64,000 nt of DNA. Source: Conus ventricosus. Lineage: Eukaryota; Mollusca; Gastropoda; Neogastropoda; Conidae. Of the stretch, positions 13,028-23,160 are shown piece after piece; within the stretch, counting starts at the first letter, position 1; the number at the start of each line of letters is the position of its first letter. Under the pieces are notes generated by a model. The model did no database searches, was not told where the DNA came from, and was given only the letters and a program-made list of their open reading frames with translations. Made by a program: the position numbers and the translations under genes. The stretch covers positions 42,779,933 through 42,843,932 of the forward strand of contig CM031626.1 of NCBI GenBank assembly GCA_018398815.1, read 5' to 3'.

Positions 13028-13380
13028 TTGACAGGTGCAGTGAGATCAGCTAGCACTAGTGTTTGGCGAGTAGAGCTGGAAGTAGAGGGAGTGCCGGTTA
13101 GCTTCAAAATCGACATGGGCGCAGATGTCAATGTCATCAGCAAGACACTCTGGGAAAAGCTAGGAAAACCAAAGCTATCCAAGTGTGATCACGTCACCCT
13201 AATGAGTCCAGGGGGCAAGATGAAGCAGATGGGTCGCTTCCAAACAACGATCAGATCTCAGCCAACAACCATCTACGTCATTGACAGTCACGTAGAAAAC
13301 CTCCTCAGCAGGGATAGGTCAGCATCGCTGAACCTGGTCCAAAGAGAGGATGAAACCACATTCAGCACCCTGAAGTGTAG
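13028..13380 (+). pseudogene. Protease with altered active-site triad (DMG)
   Basis: The frame carries FKIDMGADVNVISKTLW. In retroelement aspartic proteases the catalytic loop is Asp-Thr/Ser-Gly; here the middle residue is Met. The Thr normally stabilises the active-site hydrogen bonding, so this enzyme is probably weakened or dead. The downstream flap region is recognisable only in outline. Confidence 0.75.
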
Positions 13381-13960
13381 GCAAGTTAAAATCAAACTAA
13401 AAGAAGGGGCGCAACCTTACAGTGTTAGCCTCGCCAGACGAGTCCCCATACCACTCCAGGAAAAAGTGAAAAGGGAACTTCAGTCAATGAGGGACAAGAA
13501 CATTATCAAAGAAATTACTGAGCCAACTGATTGGTGTTGCAGTATGGTACCCGTCGTCAAACCCAACGGAGCAGTTCGCATCTGCACAGACTTGAAGAAA
13601 CTGAACAACTCTGTCCAACGTGAGAGATACATCATATCATCCCCATAACTGAGGAGATAATCCACAAACTCAGAGACTCTTCAGTGTTCTCAAAACTCGA
13701 CACAAAATCAGGGTTTCGGCAGATCCCGCTAGACCAGGACTCCGCAAAACTGACAACATTCATCACACCGTTTGGAAGGTTCTTCATGAAGAGGTTACCG
13801 TTTGGAATATCCAGCGCACCAGAAATATTCCAGAGAATATGACAGAAATCCTTGACGGCATTGATGGTGTCATACGCTACTTCGATGACATCCTGCTTCA
13901 CACACAATCAATGGCAGACCATGACAAGCTCCTACAGAGTGTCAAAGGAGTGGCTGAAAG
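13381..13960 (+). pseudogene. Reverse transcriptase, frameshifted
   Basis: RT blocks are ordered: YSVSLARRVPIPLQEKVKRE, KPNGAVRICTDLKKLN, then after a frame break SVFSKLDTKSGFRQIPLDQD, FITPFGRFFMKRLPFGISSA, and a YFDD catalytic box at about 13880. Breaks at about 13646 (stop after a shifted frame) and about 13840 prevent a continuous product. YFDD in place of YVDD/YLDD is a usual variant of the box. Confidence 0.88.
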
Positions 13961-14955
13961 ATGTGGGACTGAAATTGAACGAAGAGAAGTGTGAGTACAA
14001 GAAATCAAAGATCACATTTCTTGGCCACGTCATCAGCAACGAAGGGGTAAAGCCAGACCCTAGCAAGACAGAGGCTATCAAGAAGTTGGGGGAGCTAGCA
14101 AACGTGGGAGAACTGAGAAGTTTCCTAGGAATGATAAACTACCTGGGCCAATATGTTCCCCACCTGTCGTCGACACTGAAGCCACTCAACGACCTATTGA
14201 AGAATGAGGCAGCATGGGGTTGGGGCCACAAGCAAAGGGAAGCGTTCAAGAAGGTCAAGGAAATGCTCAGCAGTGCACCAACGTTAGCTTTCTTTGACCC
14301 AGGCAAGCCAACAACCGTTTCCGCCGACGCAAGCAGTTATGGCTTGGGGTGTGTTCTTCTCCAAGAACATGCAGGTGGTCTACGCCCAGTAGCATATGCT
14401 TCTAGAACACTGACAGAAGCTGAGAAAAGTTACGCACAGATTGAAAATGAGTGCCTCGCTTCTGTGTGGGCTTGCGAGAAGTTTGAACAGTATCTGATGG
14501 GCCTGGAATCATTCACACTCGAAACAGATAACAAGCCACTCGTACCAGTGATCAACAGCAAAGACCTGTCGGACACACCTCTGCGATGTCAATGCCTACT
14601 CATCAGGTTAATGAGATTTAAGCCCCAGTGTGTGCACAAACCAGGCAGGGACATGGTCGTAGCAGATACTCTGTCCAGGAGTCCAATGACCACAGAGGAA
14701 GTTTCAGACCTGGAAGAAGATGTAGCCTACCACATCAGCATGGTGAGGACTACATGGCCAGTGACCGACCCGTACATGAACCGAATTCGTGCAGAGACTT
14801 GGAGGGATGTGAATCTCAAATATGCGCTGGAATATACTAAGACCGGCTGGCCGCATCACAAAGAAGATGTGGTACTAGCAGCCAAGGACTTCTTTGCCGT
14901 CCGTGGAGAACTCAGCATATTTGATGGGATTCTACTGAGGGAGACAGGACTGTGA
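13960..14955 (+). pseudogene. RT thumb, RNase H and linker of the second gypsy element
   Basis: A long open stretch begins with GLKLNEEKCEYKKSKITFLG, then FLGMINYLGQYVPHLS (RT thumb). RNase H follows with VSADASSYGLGCVLL, IENECLASVWACEKF and FTLETDNKPLVPV supplying the acidic catalytic residues. ADTLSRSP ends the RNase H. The following 90 codons are the linker to integrase. This is the best-preserved part of pol. Confidence 0.92.
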
Positions 14956-15780
14956 TCCCATTCCCTATGAGAGGGGAAGTCTTGGAGCAGATCCACCATG
15001 GTCACCTTGGTACTGTCAAATGTCGAGAAAGAGCCAAACAAGGAGTATGGTGGCCGCGCATCTCAAAGGACATACAGAACAGAGTATCCAGTTGTAGGAA
15101 TTGCCTGCAGAAACAATTGTCACAGAGCAAGGAACCGCTGATCACAACAAAGTGTCCAGACAGACCATTTGAGCACATCGCAAGAGACACTTGTGAAGTT
15201 GGAGGCCAACACCACCTCGTGTTTGTCGACTACTACTCACGATGGATTGACATTTACACTCTCACCCGTCTCACGACAGCAGCAGTAGTTGCAAAACTGA
15301 AGAGCTGTTTTGCAAGACACAGGATTCCAGAGACTCTGATGTCCGACAATGGCCCTCAGTTCAGCTCTTCCGAGTTCGGAAGTTCGCGAAAGAGTGGAAC
15401 TTCTCTCACATCTCCTCAAGTCCCCACTATCCCCAATCCAACGGTGAAGCAGAGAGAGCAGTGAGGACGGTGAAGGGCATCCTGAAACAGAAACAGCCAG
15501 AGCTGGCGTTGCTCAACTACCGAGCCACCCCCCTACCTGCACTGGGAGTGAGCCTGGCAGAACTGGCGCTGGGAAGGAGACTCAGAACAACCTTGCCCGC
15601 TCCACCGGAGACCTTCATGCCATGCACTGTACATCCTGACATCGTGCGTGGGCGTGATGAAAACTACAAGCGGACAACCAGAGAGTGCTACGACAAAGGA
15701 ACTCATCACCTACCAGAGCTTAGTCCTGGTGATCCAGTCCTTATAAAGGAGGACGGACAGAAGGACCGGAAGCGTCCGGG
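14952..15780 (+). pseudogene. Integrase (zinc-binding and DDE core), frameshifted
   Basis: The HHCC domain is visible as HHGHLGTVKCRERAKQGVWW with CRNC downstream. The core shows a first Asp in IARDTCEV, a second in LMSDNGPQFSS, and the third catalytic residue Glu in QSNGEAERAV after a frame break near 15400-15440. Integrase would join element DNA to the chromosome. The C-terminal region (to about 15780) has the DPVLIKEDG segment common after the core. Confidence 0.9.
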
Positions 15781-15954
15781 TGAGGTGATTGGGGAGTGTG
15801 CTCCAAGATCGTACCTGATCAAGACAGCGATGGAGAACTGCGGCGCAACAGACGTCACCTGCGGTGCAACACTGCAGCAACTGGCTACGGGCAGAGGCAG
15901 CTGGGAGCTGACATGGCAGTGCCACTGCTTTCCACGCAGCAGCAGCTACAGCAG

Positions 15955-16262
15955 CAGCCACCGCCACAGGTGCTCCCTGCATCGGGACCACCGCCACAGG
16001 TGCTCCTTGCATCGGGGCCACCGCCACAGGTGCTCCCTGCATCGGGGCCACCGCCACAGGTGCTCCCTGCATCGGGGCCACCGCCACAGGTGCTCCCTGC
16101 ATCGGGGCCACCGCCACAGGTGCTCCTTGCATCGGGGCCCCCGCCACAGGTGCTCCTGCATCGGGGCCACCGCCACAGGTGCTCCCTGCATCGGGGCCAC
16201 CGCCACAGGTGCTCCTTGCATCGGGGCCACCGCCACAGGTGCTCCCTGCATCGGGGCCACCG
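15955..16262 (+). repeat. 30-bp minisatellite (10 copies) in the pol 3' end
   Basis: Ten tandem copies of a 30-bp unit (CCGCCACAGGTGCTCC followed by CTGCATCGGGGCCA) run through this stretch; one copy at 16140 is 29 bp. In one frame they read as repeated GPPPQVLPAS decapeptides. The 29-bp copy shifts that frame, so the array is probably not selected as protein. Units are almost identical, indicating recent expansion. Confidence 0.93.
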
Positions 16263-16446
16263 CCTGCACCAGACACAACAGCAGGTGACCCATCACCTGC
16301 CACGCCATCACCACAACCTCTTGGGAGGCCATCAGACCTGGGCGCTCCGATCATCACACTTCTGGCCGTGCAGTGGCGAAACCGGCCAGATTCCGATGAA
16401 GGGCCCGGTTCCTACATCTTCTGTGTGTGTGTGTTTTGTGTAACAC

Positions 16447-16494
16447 ACCTACGGCGTGAAGTCGTATGGTTGTCACCTTTTTGGTGACGTAGGT
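16447..16494. repeat. Stem-loop direct repeat, copy 1
   Basis: ACCTACGGCGTGAAGTCGTA leads into GTCACC-TTTTT-GGTGAC, a 6-bp hairpin with a T5 loop, closed by GTAGGT that pairs with the starting ACCTAC. The same block recurs at 16890-16936 on the other side of the 33-bp minisatellite. Confidence 0.8.
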
Positions 16495-16529
16495 CTAGTC
16501 CTCAGTGTAGTGCATCATATTATATATAG

Positions 16530-16888
16530 TTAAAGAAGGTGTCTTCATTGTGCTGTGTGTAGTGTAAGAAGGTGTCTTCATTGTGCTGTGTGTAGTGTAA
16601 GAAGGTGTCTTCATTGTGCTGTGTGTAGTGTAAGAAGGTGTCTCCATTGTGCTGTGTGTGGTGTAAGAAGGTGTCTTCATTGTGTTGTGTGAGTGTAAGA
16701 AGTGTTCATTGTGCTGTGTAGTGTAAGAAGGTGTCTTCATTGTGCTGTGTGTAGTGTAAGAAGGTGTCTCCATTGTGCTGTGTGTAGTGTAAGAAGGTGT
16801 CTCCATTGTGCTGTGTGTATGTAAAGGTGTCTTCATTGTGCTGTGTGTAGTGTAAGAAGGTGTCTCCATTGTGCTGTGTGTAGTGTAA
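16530..16888 (+). repeat. 33-bp minisatellite between pol and 3' LTR
   Basis: About eleven copies of a unit reading GTGTAAGAAGGTGTCT then YCATTGTGCTGTGTGTA. Two or three copies carry short deletions (about 16690 and 16820). On the minus strand they read as His-Tyr-Thr-Gln repeats, an artefact. Confidence 0.93.
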
Positions 16889-16889
16889 C

Positions 16890-16936
16890 ACCTACGGCGT
16901 GAAGTCGTATGGTTGTCATCTTTTTGGTGACATAGG
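16890..16936. repeat. Stem-loop direct repeat, copy 2
   Basis: It repeats the block at 16447-16494 with three differences: GTCATC for GTCACC in the stem (leaving a wobble pair), CATAGG for CGTAGG, and a shorter start. The pair of hairpins frames the minisatellite exactly. Confidence 0.8.
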
Positions 16937-17308
16937 ATTGAGTGGTGTTTTTTATTTTCGGAAAGGGCTTGTAATGGCCCCTATTCTAGTCATGTGAGTG
17001 TGTTCCTTTTGTTTAGAATGGCAGACAAGTTTGTGAGAGAAAAAAAGGAGAGCAAGAAGCTGGACTCAAAACTTTGAAAATGGTGCCCTACACAGCAAGA
17101 TGTGCATGTAGACAAGATTTTGATTACGCAGAACCATCAAGCCAAAGTATCTCATTCTGACTGTGATTTACAGACAGAAATGTTGCGTTCATTATTTCAC
17201 CAAGGAAAACCAAAAGAAAAAAAAAAAGCGAAAAACATTGTGGTGCCTACAGTACCCTCAGAGGACAGTCAGACCAAGCTTTAAGAAATATGTAAAGTAA
17301 ACCTACCT
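16937..17308 (+). other. 3' untranslated part of the LTR element
   Basis: No domain is recognised. A short Lys-rich frame (MADKFVREKKESKKLD from 17020) and another at 17102-17284 are open, but have no similarity I can name. An envelope-like gene is not visible. Confidence 0.4.
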
Positions 17309-17319
17309 AAAGGGGAAGG
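17309..17319 (+). promoter_or_regulatory. Polypurine tract
   Basis: AAAGGGGAAGG abuts the 3' LTR, the expected primer for plus-strand DNA synthesis in LTR elements. Confidence 0.8.
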
Positions 17320-17522
17320 TGTTGTGTAAAGAAAGACAACCTTTACTTTATTGTATTGTCCACCTCTCTATTCCTTGATTACTTCCCTTGTACGTTGCGC
17401 ATGCCGTTTAGGAATAAATAAAGTTAGCTTGATGCTCTGCGATCTCGTCTGCGGTTTGTCTGATATTTCTGGATGAACTCCATCGAATAATAGCCCACCA
17501 CTCGGCGATAACAAGCACAACA
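17320..17522 (+). repeat. 3' LTR
   Basis: Near-identical to 11740-11943: TGTTGTGTAAAG start, AATAAATAAAG poly(A) signal, end at AGCACAACA. The differences from the 5' copy are a few substitutions and one 2-base gap. Confidence 0.93.
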
Positions 17523-18529
17523 ACTACCACTGTAAAGGGTACGATTCTGCCCAACCTTTGAGAATGGAGAGTTTGTAGTGGTTAACCCCTCAAATGCGGG
17601 ATAGAATCGCAGTGAGAGGCAACCTAGCTGGTAGGTTGGAATGCCAGTTAAGAGGCTGGTCACTTAGCAGACAATTTGCCCATGGCTGGTTTGGGAAGAC
17701 TGGTTTTGAAGAGACAGCCATTGGACTTCAGCCACATCGTAATTGGTGTTGCCCTTGCTGAGAAGCTCTTGCACCTCTCTTAGACCATAGCTGGTCTGGA
17801 TGGTTTGGTCCAGTAGACTGAGTATAGGCCGAGGGACAGCCCCGGGAGACTGTGGAGCCGTGGTTGGTGTTGTCTTTGCTGAGGTGGACTTGACATTTTA
17901 GGGTAAACATCTTCATGTGGGGTGCTGGATTTTGCCCTGGGTACAGTCTAAAGAGTCTAGTTCCTCTGCACTCCACCGGCACCAGACCCAGCCACTTACA
18001 TGGCGGTCGGCCCTGTTGGTTGTCGGGCCATGGGGGATAGAGTGTCTGGTCAAGAGCAGCCCCACCAGGGCCAGAGTTTAAACACTTTAGATGCTTGTAG
18101 TTGTTCTATTGTGACTCAGGCCACAAAAGACTTTCTCGAAAGATTTCGTTCAAAGGGGGGGGGGGGGGGGGGGGGGAGGCCTATATACTGCCAGCGTTCT
18201 GGCTCTGAGATGTTTTCTTCACTGAGCAGAGTGTGGTGAAGGCTGTGACGCTAGTTCTGTCATTCGGGTGTTTGTGAATGTAAAGGGCTGAAAAGCAACT
18301 GCCATTGTTGGGCTGGGGTGTAAGCTTAACATGTGAAACGTGGAGCCATAGCGTGTAGCACGCACTGTCCTGAGGTCGGTGGTTGGTATGGTTGGTTCGA
18401 TCCAACCATGATTTAAAATAAAAAGAGAGAGGAAACCAACGAGCTGGTGTTGGTGTGGAAGTTGATGTGTCAACTCTCTCTCTTCCCCATCTCCTACACT
18501 TTCTGCCCTCCTTATCCATCCATCCACCC
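17523..18529. other. Unannotated 1-kb spacer with a 22-base poly-G
   Basis: No gene or known repeat is recognised. A G-run of 22 bases lies at 18155-18176. The end of the 0.5-kb repeat cut at 11739 is not found here, so the LTR element does not simply split one copy; a deletion or rearrangement at its 3' side is likely. Confidence 0.5.
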
Positions 18530-19078
18530 TTACACTACTACTACTACTACTAACAACGATAACAATAATAAGAGTAAGAATAAGAATAATTTCTTTCATA
18601 AAAAAATCATCCTTAAGAATACAAAAACTCGATGTGCTTACAATATTGAACAGAATATAAACGGTTTAGGATTAAGAATTTGCGGAAAACATAAATGCGA
18701 AAAGCTAAATAAAAAGACGATCTGTAAAATCAAACGTGAAAACCTATGTCACATACACACACACGCTAAGTTACATACCTGTTTAGCCTCTTGTTTTCTT
18801 TTCCTGACACCAAAGTAACTCCAAATGTCCGATTTTGCCTTATTATTGTGTAAAACTTAAAAGCCTTCCTGTTACTCACGCAGTTTGCAGAAGGGTCACT
18901 GAATTCGCGGAAAAGCTATTTTCCTTTCCTACTTTGTTTCGTTTATACGGACTGTCCGTATAGGCTACCGGCTCTCGTCAACCATACTGCCACTCGTTTA
19001 AACCGAGTACACGATACGTACCGGTTAAACCGCACAGCATAAATTCTGAGTGCTCTCAGACCTTAGAATTTACTCGGT
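18530..19078 (+). repeat. Isolated 0.5-kb repeat copy
   Basis: It starts with ACTACTACTACTAC and ACAACGATAACAAT, then carries the tail, the lead (CACATACACACACACGCTAA), TTGTTTTCTTTTCCTGACAC, and the type-B middle (AAACCGAG, CTCTCAGACCTTAG). It runs into a GT tract. This shows the unit is circularly permuted relative to any simple element end, as tandem repeats are. Confidence 0.8.
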
Positions 19079-19444
19079 TGTGTGTGGTGTGTGTGTGTGT
19101 GTGTGTGTGGTGTGTGTGTGTGTGTGTGTGTATGTGTGTGTGTGTGTGTGTGTAAAGGGGTGAAGTGGGAATGGTGGGAACTGACTTGACACATGGCTCC
19201 AATAAGGCCTCTGATAGAGTACGGATGAGTCAAAGAGTGGGAAAAAGGAGGGGAGGGGGTGGGGCTTGGGGGTTGGGGGCACTCGAAAGAGCGCAGACTT
19301 CCACCAATTTGAACAAACCTTGAATTCACCCTGTAAGTCAACGGTTCATTCATGGCTAAAAAAGCACACCCTGCAATGACAACACACACACACACACACA
19401 CGCACAAAGAGTGTTTGCACACACACACACACCACACACACAAC

Positions 19445-19514
<70 letters not shown>
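19079..19514. repeat. GT, CA and AT microsatellites around a short unique block
   Basis: (GT)n at 19079-19152, (CA)n at 19382-19448 with interruptions, and about 64 bases of pure (AT)n at 19450-19514. The 19155-19380 block between them is G-rich and unrecognised. Confidence 0.9.
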
Positions 19515-19515
<1 letters not shown>

Positions 19516-20026
19516 CTGAACAATTAAATAGTGGGAGAAAACAAGTGCAGGTTAACAATTCTTCAGTCATTATAGTAACGACTTGGCAAAGATTTTATTT
19601 ATTATTAAAAAAAAAAAATTTAAAGATCAAGAAAATGGGGGGAATATATTATAAATATGACAAACCCTTCACTAGCTGCCTGAGGGAACCATCGTACTCC
19701 CCTTCGAAGACAGATCTAGTTGTATTGCCTGCACCTAGGCCTTTCGTCCGCTGGATCGGACTCATCAGGGAGACACGGCTGATTGTGTCTGTGCCCTTGG
19801 TGTCAAATAGAGACACACCAAAGTCCATAATTCTGTGGTGTTCTCATCACCAAGGGTTCAAAAAAGAATCCAACAGCACCCCCAAAGCAGCCAGCAAAGG
19901 GTAGTAAAATGGAACAAAAGGAAAGTGTGGAGAAGAAAAAAGTTGCTAAAAAACTAAAAGCATTATGCAAACAGTATGAAATATAGGGGACAATCTTTGA
20001 GCCTATGCTTGAGGATCCATTCAAGG

Positions 20027-20029
<3 letters not shown>
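19515..20029. other. Unannotated spacer
   Basis: Nothing recognised. A Lys-rich short frame near 19910-19985 lacks family signals. Confidence 0.4.
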
Positions 20030-20077
<48 letters not shown>

Positions 20078-20082
20078 TATAT
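20030..20082. repeat. (AT)n microsatellite
   Basis: About 45 bases of pure AT followed by degenerate ATATT. Confidence 0.95.
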
Positions 20083-20195
20083 AGTTTAAAAATAGTATTT
20101 TAAAATGGAAAGAATTAAAAATCCTATTTTAAACTGGTATGTCGCTCCCTACACGGTCGAGCACTTTTAACGTTCTGAGTGGCTTTTTAACTCTG

Positions 20196-20388
<193 letters not shown>

Positions 20389-20390
<2 letters not shown>

Positions 20391-20975
20391 CATTACACAA
20401 TGACGGAATTTTACAACACAATGATGGATATGTATGTATACCTATGTAAACATATAGGCCTATGGCAGGAATATACACACATATACATCTATCTATATCT
20501 ATGTATACATATGTCGGCCCAACACAATGATGAGGCTACCTTCTGTGTACTCACTTTAACATGCAGAATATGAAATATCATTAACAGTTATATGAAAAGA
20601 AAGTTTTGATATGCCGTGAGAACAGAATGACATTAGATCAAGTCTTCGCCTGATTAGAATTCAAATTCAATGAGTATAACATGATGGGGTAGGACTCTGT
20701 AGTTTGAAACACTTTTCAGTTTGGTACGTCAAGTTAATATATCATTATTTTTAGACTGAAAGAAAAGTACAACATAAAATGAGCACTCGCAAACTAAACT
20801 TGGAGAGGCGTTTTAACTCAGGCTGTTCTTTGATACGAACATGTTTGTAATGACTATTTACTTTTGAATGCGTCTACTTATCAGCACTGCAAGATCGAGA
20901 TCTGATTAACCTCTAGTTCGAGTATTCACTGCTATATAGGTTGTACATCAAGTTGTTAGTTCAGTTTGTTTCTAT
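20389..20975. other. Unannotated AT-rich spacer
   Basis: No gene or repeat recognised in this 0.6-kb stretch before the Harbinger-like element. Confidence 0.5.
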
Positions 20976-20994
20976 TTAAAGCCCCGGTTACACC

Positions 20995-21403
20995 GGAACC
21001 GAATACTCCCGAATAAATTCGGGCCGATTCTGTCCGAATATGGGCTGAATCGGATGGATTCGGTGGATTCGGGACCTATTCGTCTCTGATTCGGCGAGCT
21101 TCCCGAATCGAGCCGAATGGGTCCCGAATCAGAGCAGAATCGCCAAGAATCGACACGAATTAATTTTGGGAATCCCGAATACAGCCGAATGCCAACCCGA
21201 ATAGTGACCAGAATCGAGCCGCATTCGACCAGAATAGCGCCGAATGTGGCCCGAATGCCCCGATTACGACCGAATAGAGCCGAATGGCGACCCGAATATC
21301 GACCCGAATCGGGACGAATATGGTCGAATGCGCCGAATACGACACCGAATCACCCGAATATGCCCCAGAATCGTCCGAATGGGGCCCGAATCGGATCCAA
21401 TAT
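20995..21403 (+). repeat. Left-arm CCGAAT array
   Basis: I count about 23 CGAAT on the plus strand, mostly preceded by C or CC, against about six on the minus strand. Spacing is irregular (roughly 8-25 bp), so this is a motif cluster and not a tandem repeat. Many copies fit CCCGAAT or GCCGAAT. Confidence 0.85.
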
Positions 21404-21453
21404 GCTGTAAGAAACACAATAAAAATGAATAATTTTTTTTTCCTTTTTTGCGT

Positions 21454-22668
21454 TCAGGGCAGCTGGGCACAGTTTTGGCTGTTGAGGTTCAGGGCTTCTC
21501 TCATGACCGAGCCGAAGGAGAGGTCTTGGCTGTCGTTGCCAGAATTTTGACAAGGAGTCGATGGAGGAGGTGGAATCTGCAGCTGGCACAGCTGCCCTGC
21601 CTGCTGTGGCGTTGGTGGATGCTGGAACTGCTGCTGCTGCACTGGTGGCTCTTGACCTGAAGTAGCAGGAGGCTTGGCTGGCGTCGACGTCACAAACGGC
21701 TGTTTGTTGAGACGTTCCGATTCTTGCAGGAAGTAGCGACATCCTTCAGATGACCACTGGTGGAACTGGTACCAGATTGAAGGATGGACCTCTCTGGAAA
21801 CTGCAGCCAGCCAGTTTCCATACGCTGCCTTCTGACCCAGAGGTGGGACTGCTATCAGCTGCTGCACTTGCTGATGAAGCTGTGCGGACGATCGCTGCTG
21901 CTCCTGAAGTTTTCTGACGGCCTCTTGATGCTTTCTCTTCTTTGACGATGGAGGAGCAGTGGCTGTAGAGGCCACAACCTCCAAGTCAGTGTTGTCGAAT
22001 TCATGGGCGGCGACGTCTTCATCTTCTTCTTCTTCCACTTCTTCGTTGCTTGTCGGTGGGGAAGTTGCCTTGGACGTCAATGGCGCTACTCGTGGACCCT
22101 TCGCCTTCAACTTGAGGGACCCCAAAGTCCTTCCACGCATCCGGTGGACATGAGGAAGCAGGAACTGTAAGCTGTCGGTGATCCACTGCTCTCCAGGCGG
22201 CAGCACCTTGGCCCCATCTCCTGACTTCTTCTCGATGGCCTTGGCAAATCTTGTGCGCATTCCCTCATACCAGGACTTGACGCCTTTTGGATCAATGCCC
22301 AATGATGCCGCCTTGACCCTGTACACCTTTTCACGCTTGTCGTTGTCCTTGTAGTCCGCGTCGCCCTTGTCCCAGATGATGGGGTTTTTCATACAACCAG
22401 TCACGAAGAGCCTCCTGCTCGGCTTGGGTGAACTTCAGGCGTTTGGGAGTCTTGCCCTTCCTTTGGTGTCGGTAGTTGGGGTGGTCTTGACCGTTTTGTC
22501 TTTCTTCTTGTGGGCGTTCTGGCTTTGGGAAGGGGCGACTGATTTTTCCTCGGAGACATCACTATCGTCTTCATCAAGGAGGTCCATTTCCAGTTGGTCG
22601 GACATCTCTTCTTGAGGTGGATGATGAAAAGTGGAAATCTTTGTCTTGGTGGTCTTGGTTCTAGGCAT
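21454..22668 (-). CDS. MADF/Myb-SANT-like DNA-binding protein of the Harbinger-like element (frameshifted)
   Basis: A single-exon gene of about 400 codons runs on the minus strand from the ATG at 22668 (MPRTKTTKTK). The N-terminus has an acidic stretch (LDEDDSDVSEEKS) and a Lys-rich stretch. The next segment is FTQAEQEALRDWLYEKP, continuing IIWDKGDADYKDNDKREKVY, then GVKSWYEGMRTRFAK. Trp-Asp, Asp-Tyr-Lys and Trp-Tyr/Arg-Arg spacing is that of MADF or Myb/SANT-like domains. These bind DNA, and Harbinger elements encode such a protein beside the transposase. The C-terminal half is acidic, then Gln/Pro-rich (PPVQQQQFQHPPTPQQ). Two frame changes near 22395-22445, at short homopolymers, break the domain as read. 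Its binding target may be the CCGAAT motifs around it (inference). Confidence 0.72.
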
Positions 22669-22730
22669 GGCGAGAATGTTATCACGTCGGCTGCAACAGG
22701 CGAAATGAGACAAATGCCCCCCTGCACGCG

Positions 22731-22739
22731 TATTTATAG
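22731..22739 (-). promoter_or_regulatory. TATA box for the MADF-like gene
   Basis: CTATAAATA on the minus strand lies about 63 bases upstream of the ATG, close to where a TATA box would place a short 5' leader. CCGAAT motifs begin immediately upstream of it. Confidence 0.6.
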
Positions 22740-23160
22740 CCTATTCGGCTATATTCGCGAGCTGTATTCGGGTGACGATTCGGATGGATTCGGGGAGGCA
22801 TTCGGGCATTCGGGGCAGATTCGGCTCTATTCGTGCTATTCGGGTCTGATGATTCGGACCGTACTCTCCGAATGATACGAATACACCCGAATCTGCCAAG
22901 AATGTCCCGAATGCCTCCCCGAATGCATCCGAATTCCAGCCGATTACCTCCCGAATGTGGCCCGAATGAAATTTGTCGGGGCCACATTCGGGAGTATTCA
23001 GGAGGGTATTCGGCTGGTTTTGAACATTTCAAAACGAGCCGAATCCCTCCACGAATGTTCCAGAATCCCTCCAGAATTTTTGCTCATTCGAGGAGGGAGA
23101 ACAGAATACTCCAGAATGCACCCGAATAGGTGTATTCGGGTGGATTCGCAGCTGATTCGG
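22740..23160 (-). repeat. Right-arm CCGAAT array
   Basis: I count about 28 motif copies, about 17 as ATTCG on the plus strand and about 11 as CGAAT. The left part of this arm is all ATTCGG, the middle all CCGAAT, so orientation changes in blocks. Confidence 0.85.

Larger units (their letters stand above)
11740..17522 (+). mobile_element. Ty3/gypsy LTR retrotransposon with both LTRs (about 5.8 kb)
   Basis: Two direct LTRs of about 204 bp bracket gag with two CCHC knuckles, protease, RT, RNase H and integrase in the Ty3/gypsy order. A primer-binding site (TGGTGTCAG) follows the 5' LTR and a polypurine tract precedes the 3' LTR. The five bases outside the ends are ACCAC and ACTAC, a possible 5-bp target duplication with one change. 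The LTRs differ at only a handful of positions, so insertion was fairly recent. The coding region nonetheless has several frame breaks and two internal minisatellites between pol and the 3' LTR. Confidence 0.93.

Noticed and set aside
15955..16357. Collagen- or proline-rich secreted protein
   Set aside because: The GPPPQVLPAS reading is a minisatellite in the tail of a retrotransposon pol and loses frame at a 29-bp unit.
17540..17680. Ribosomal RNA-like fragment downstream of the LTR element
   Set aside because: The block looked rRNA-like in composition but I could not match it to any conserved 18S or 28S segment.
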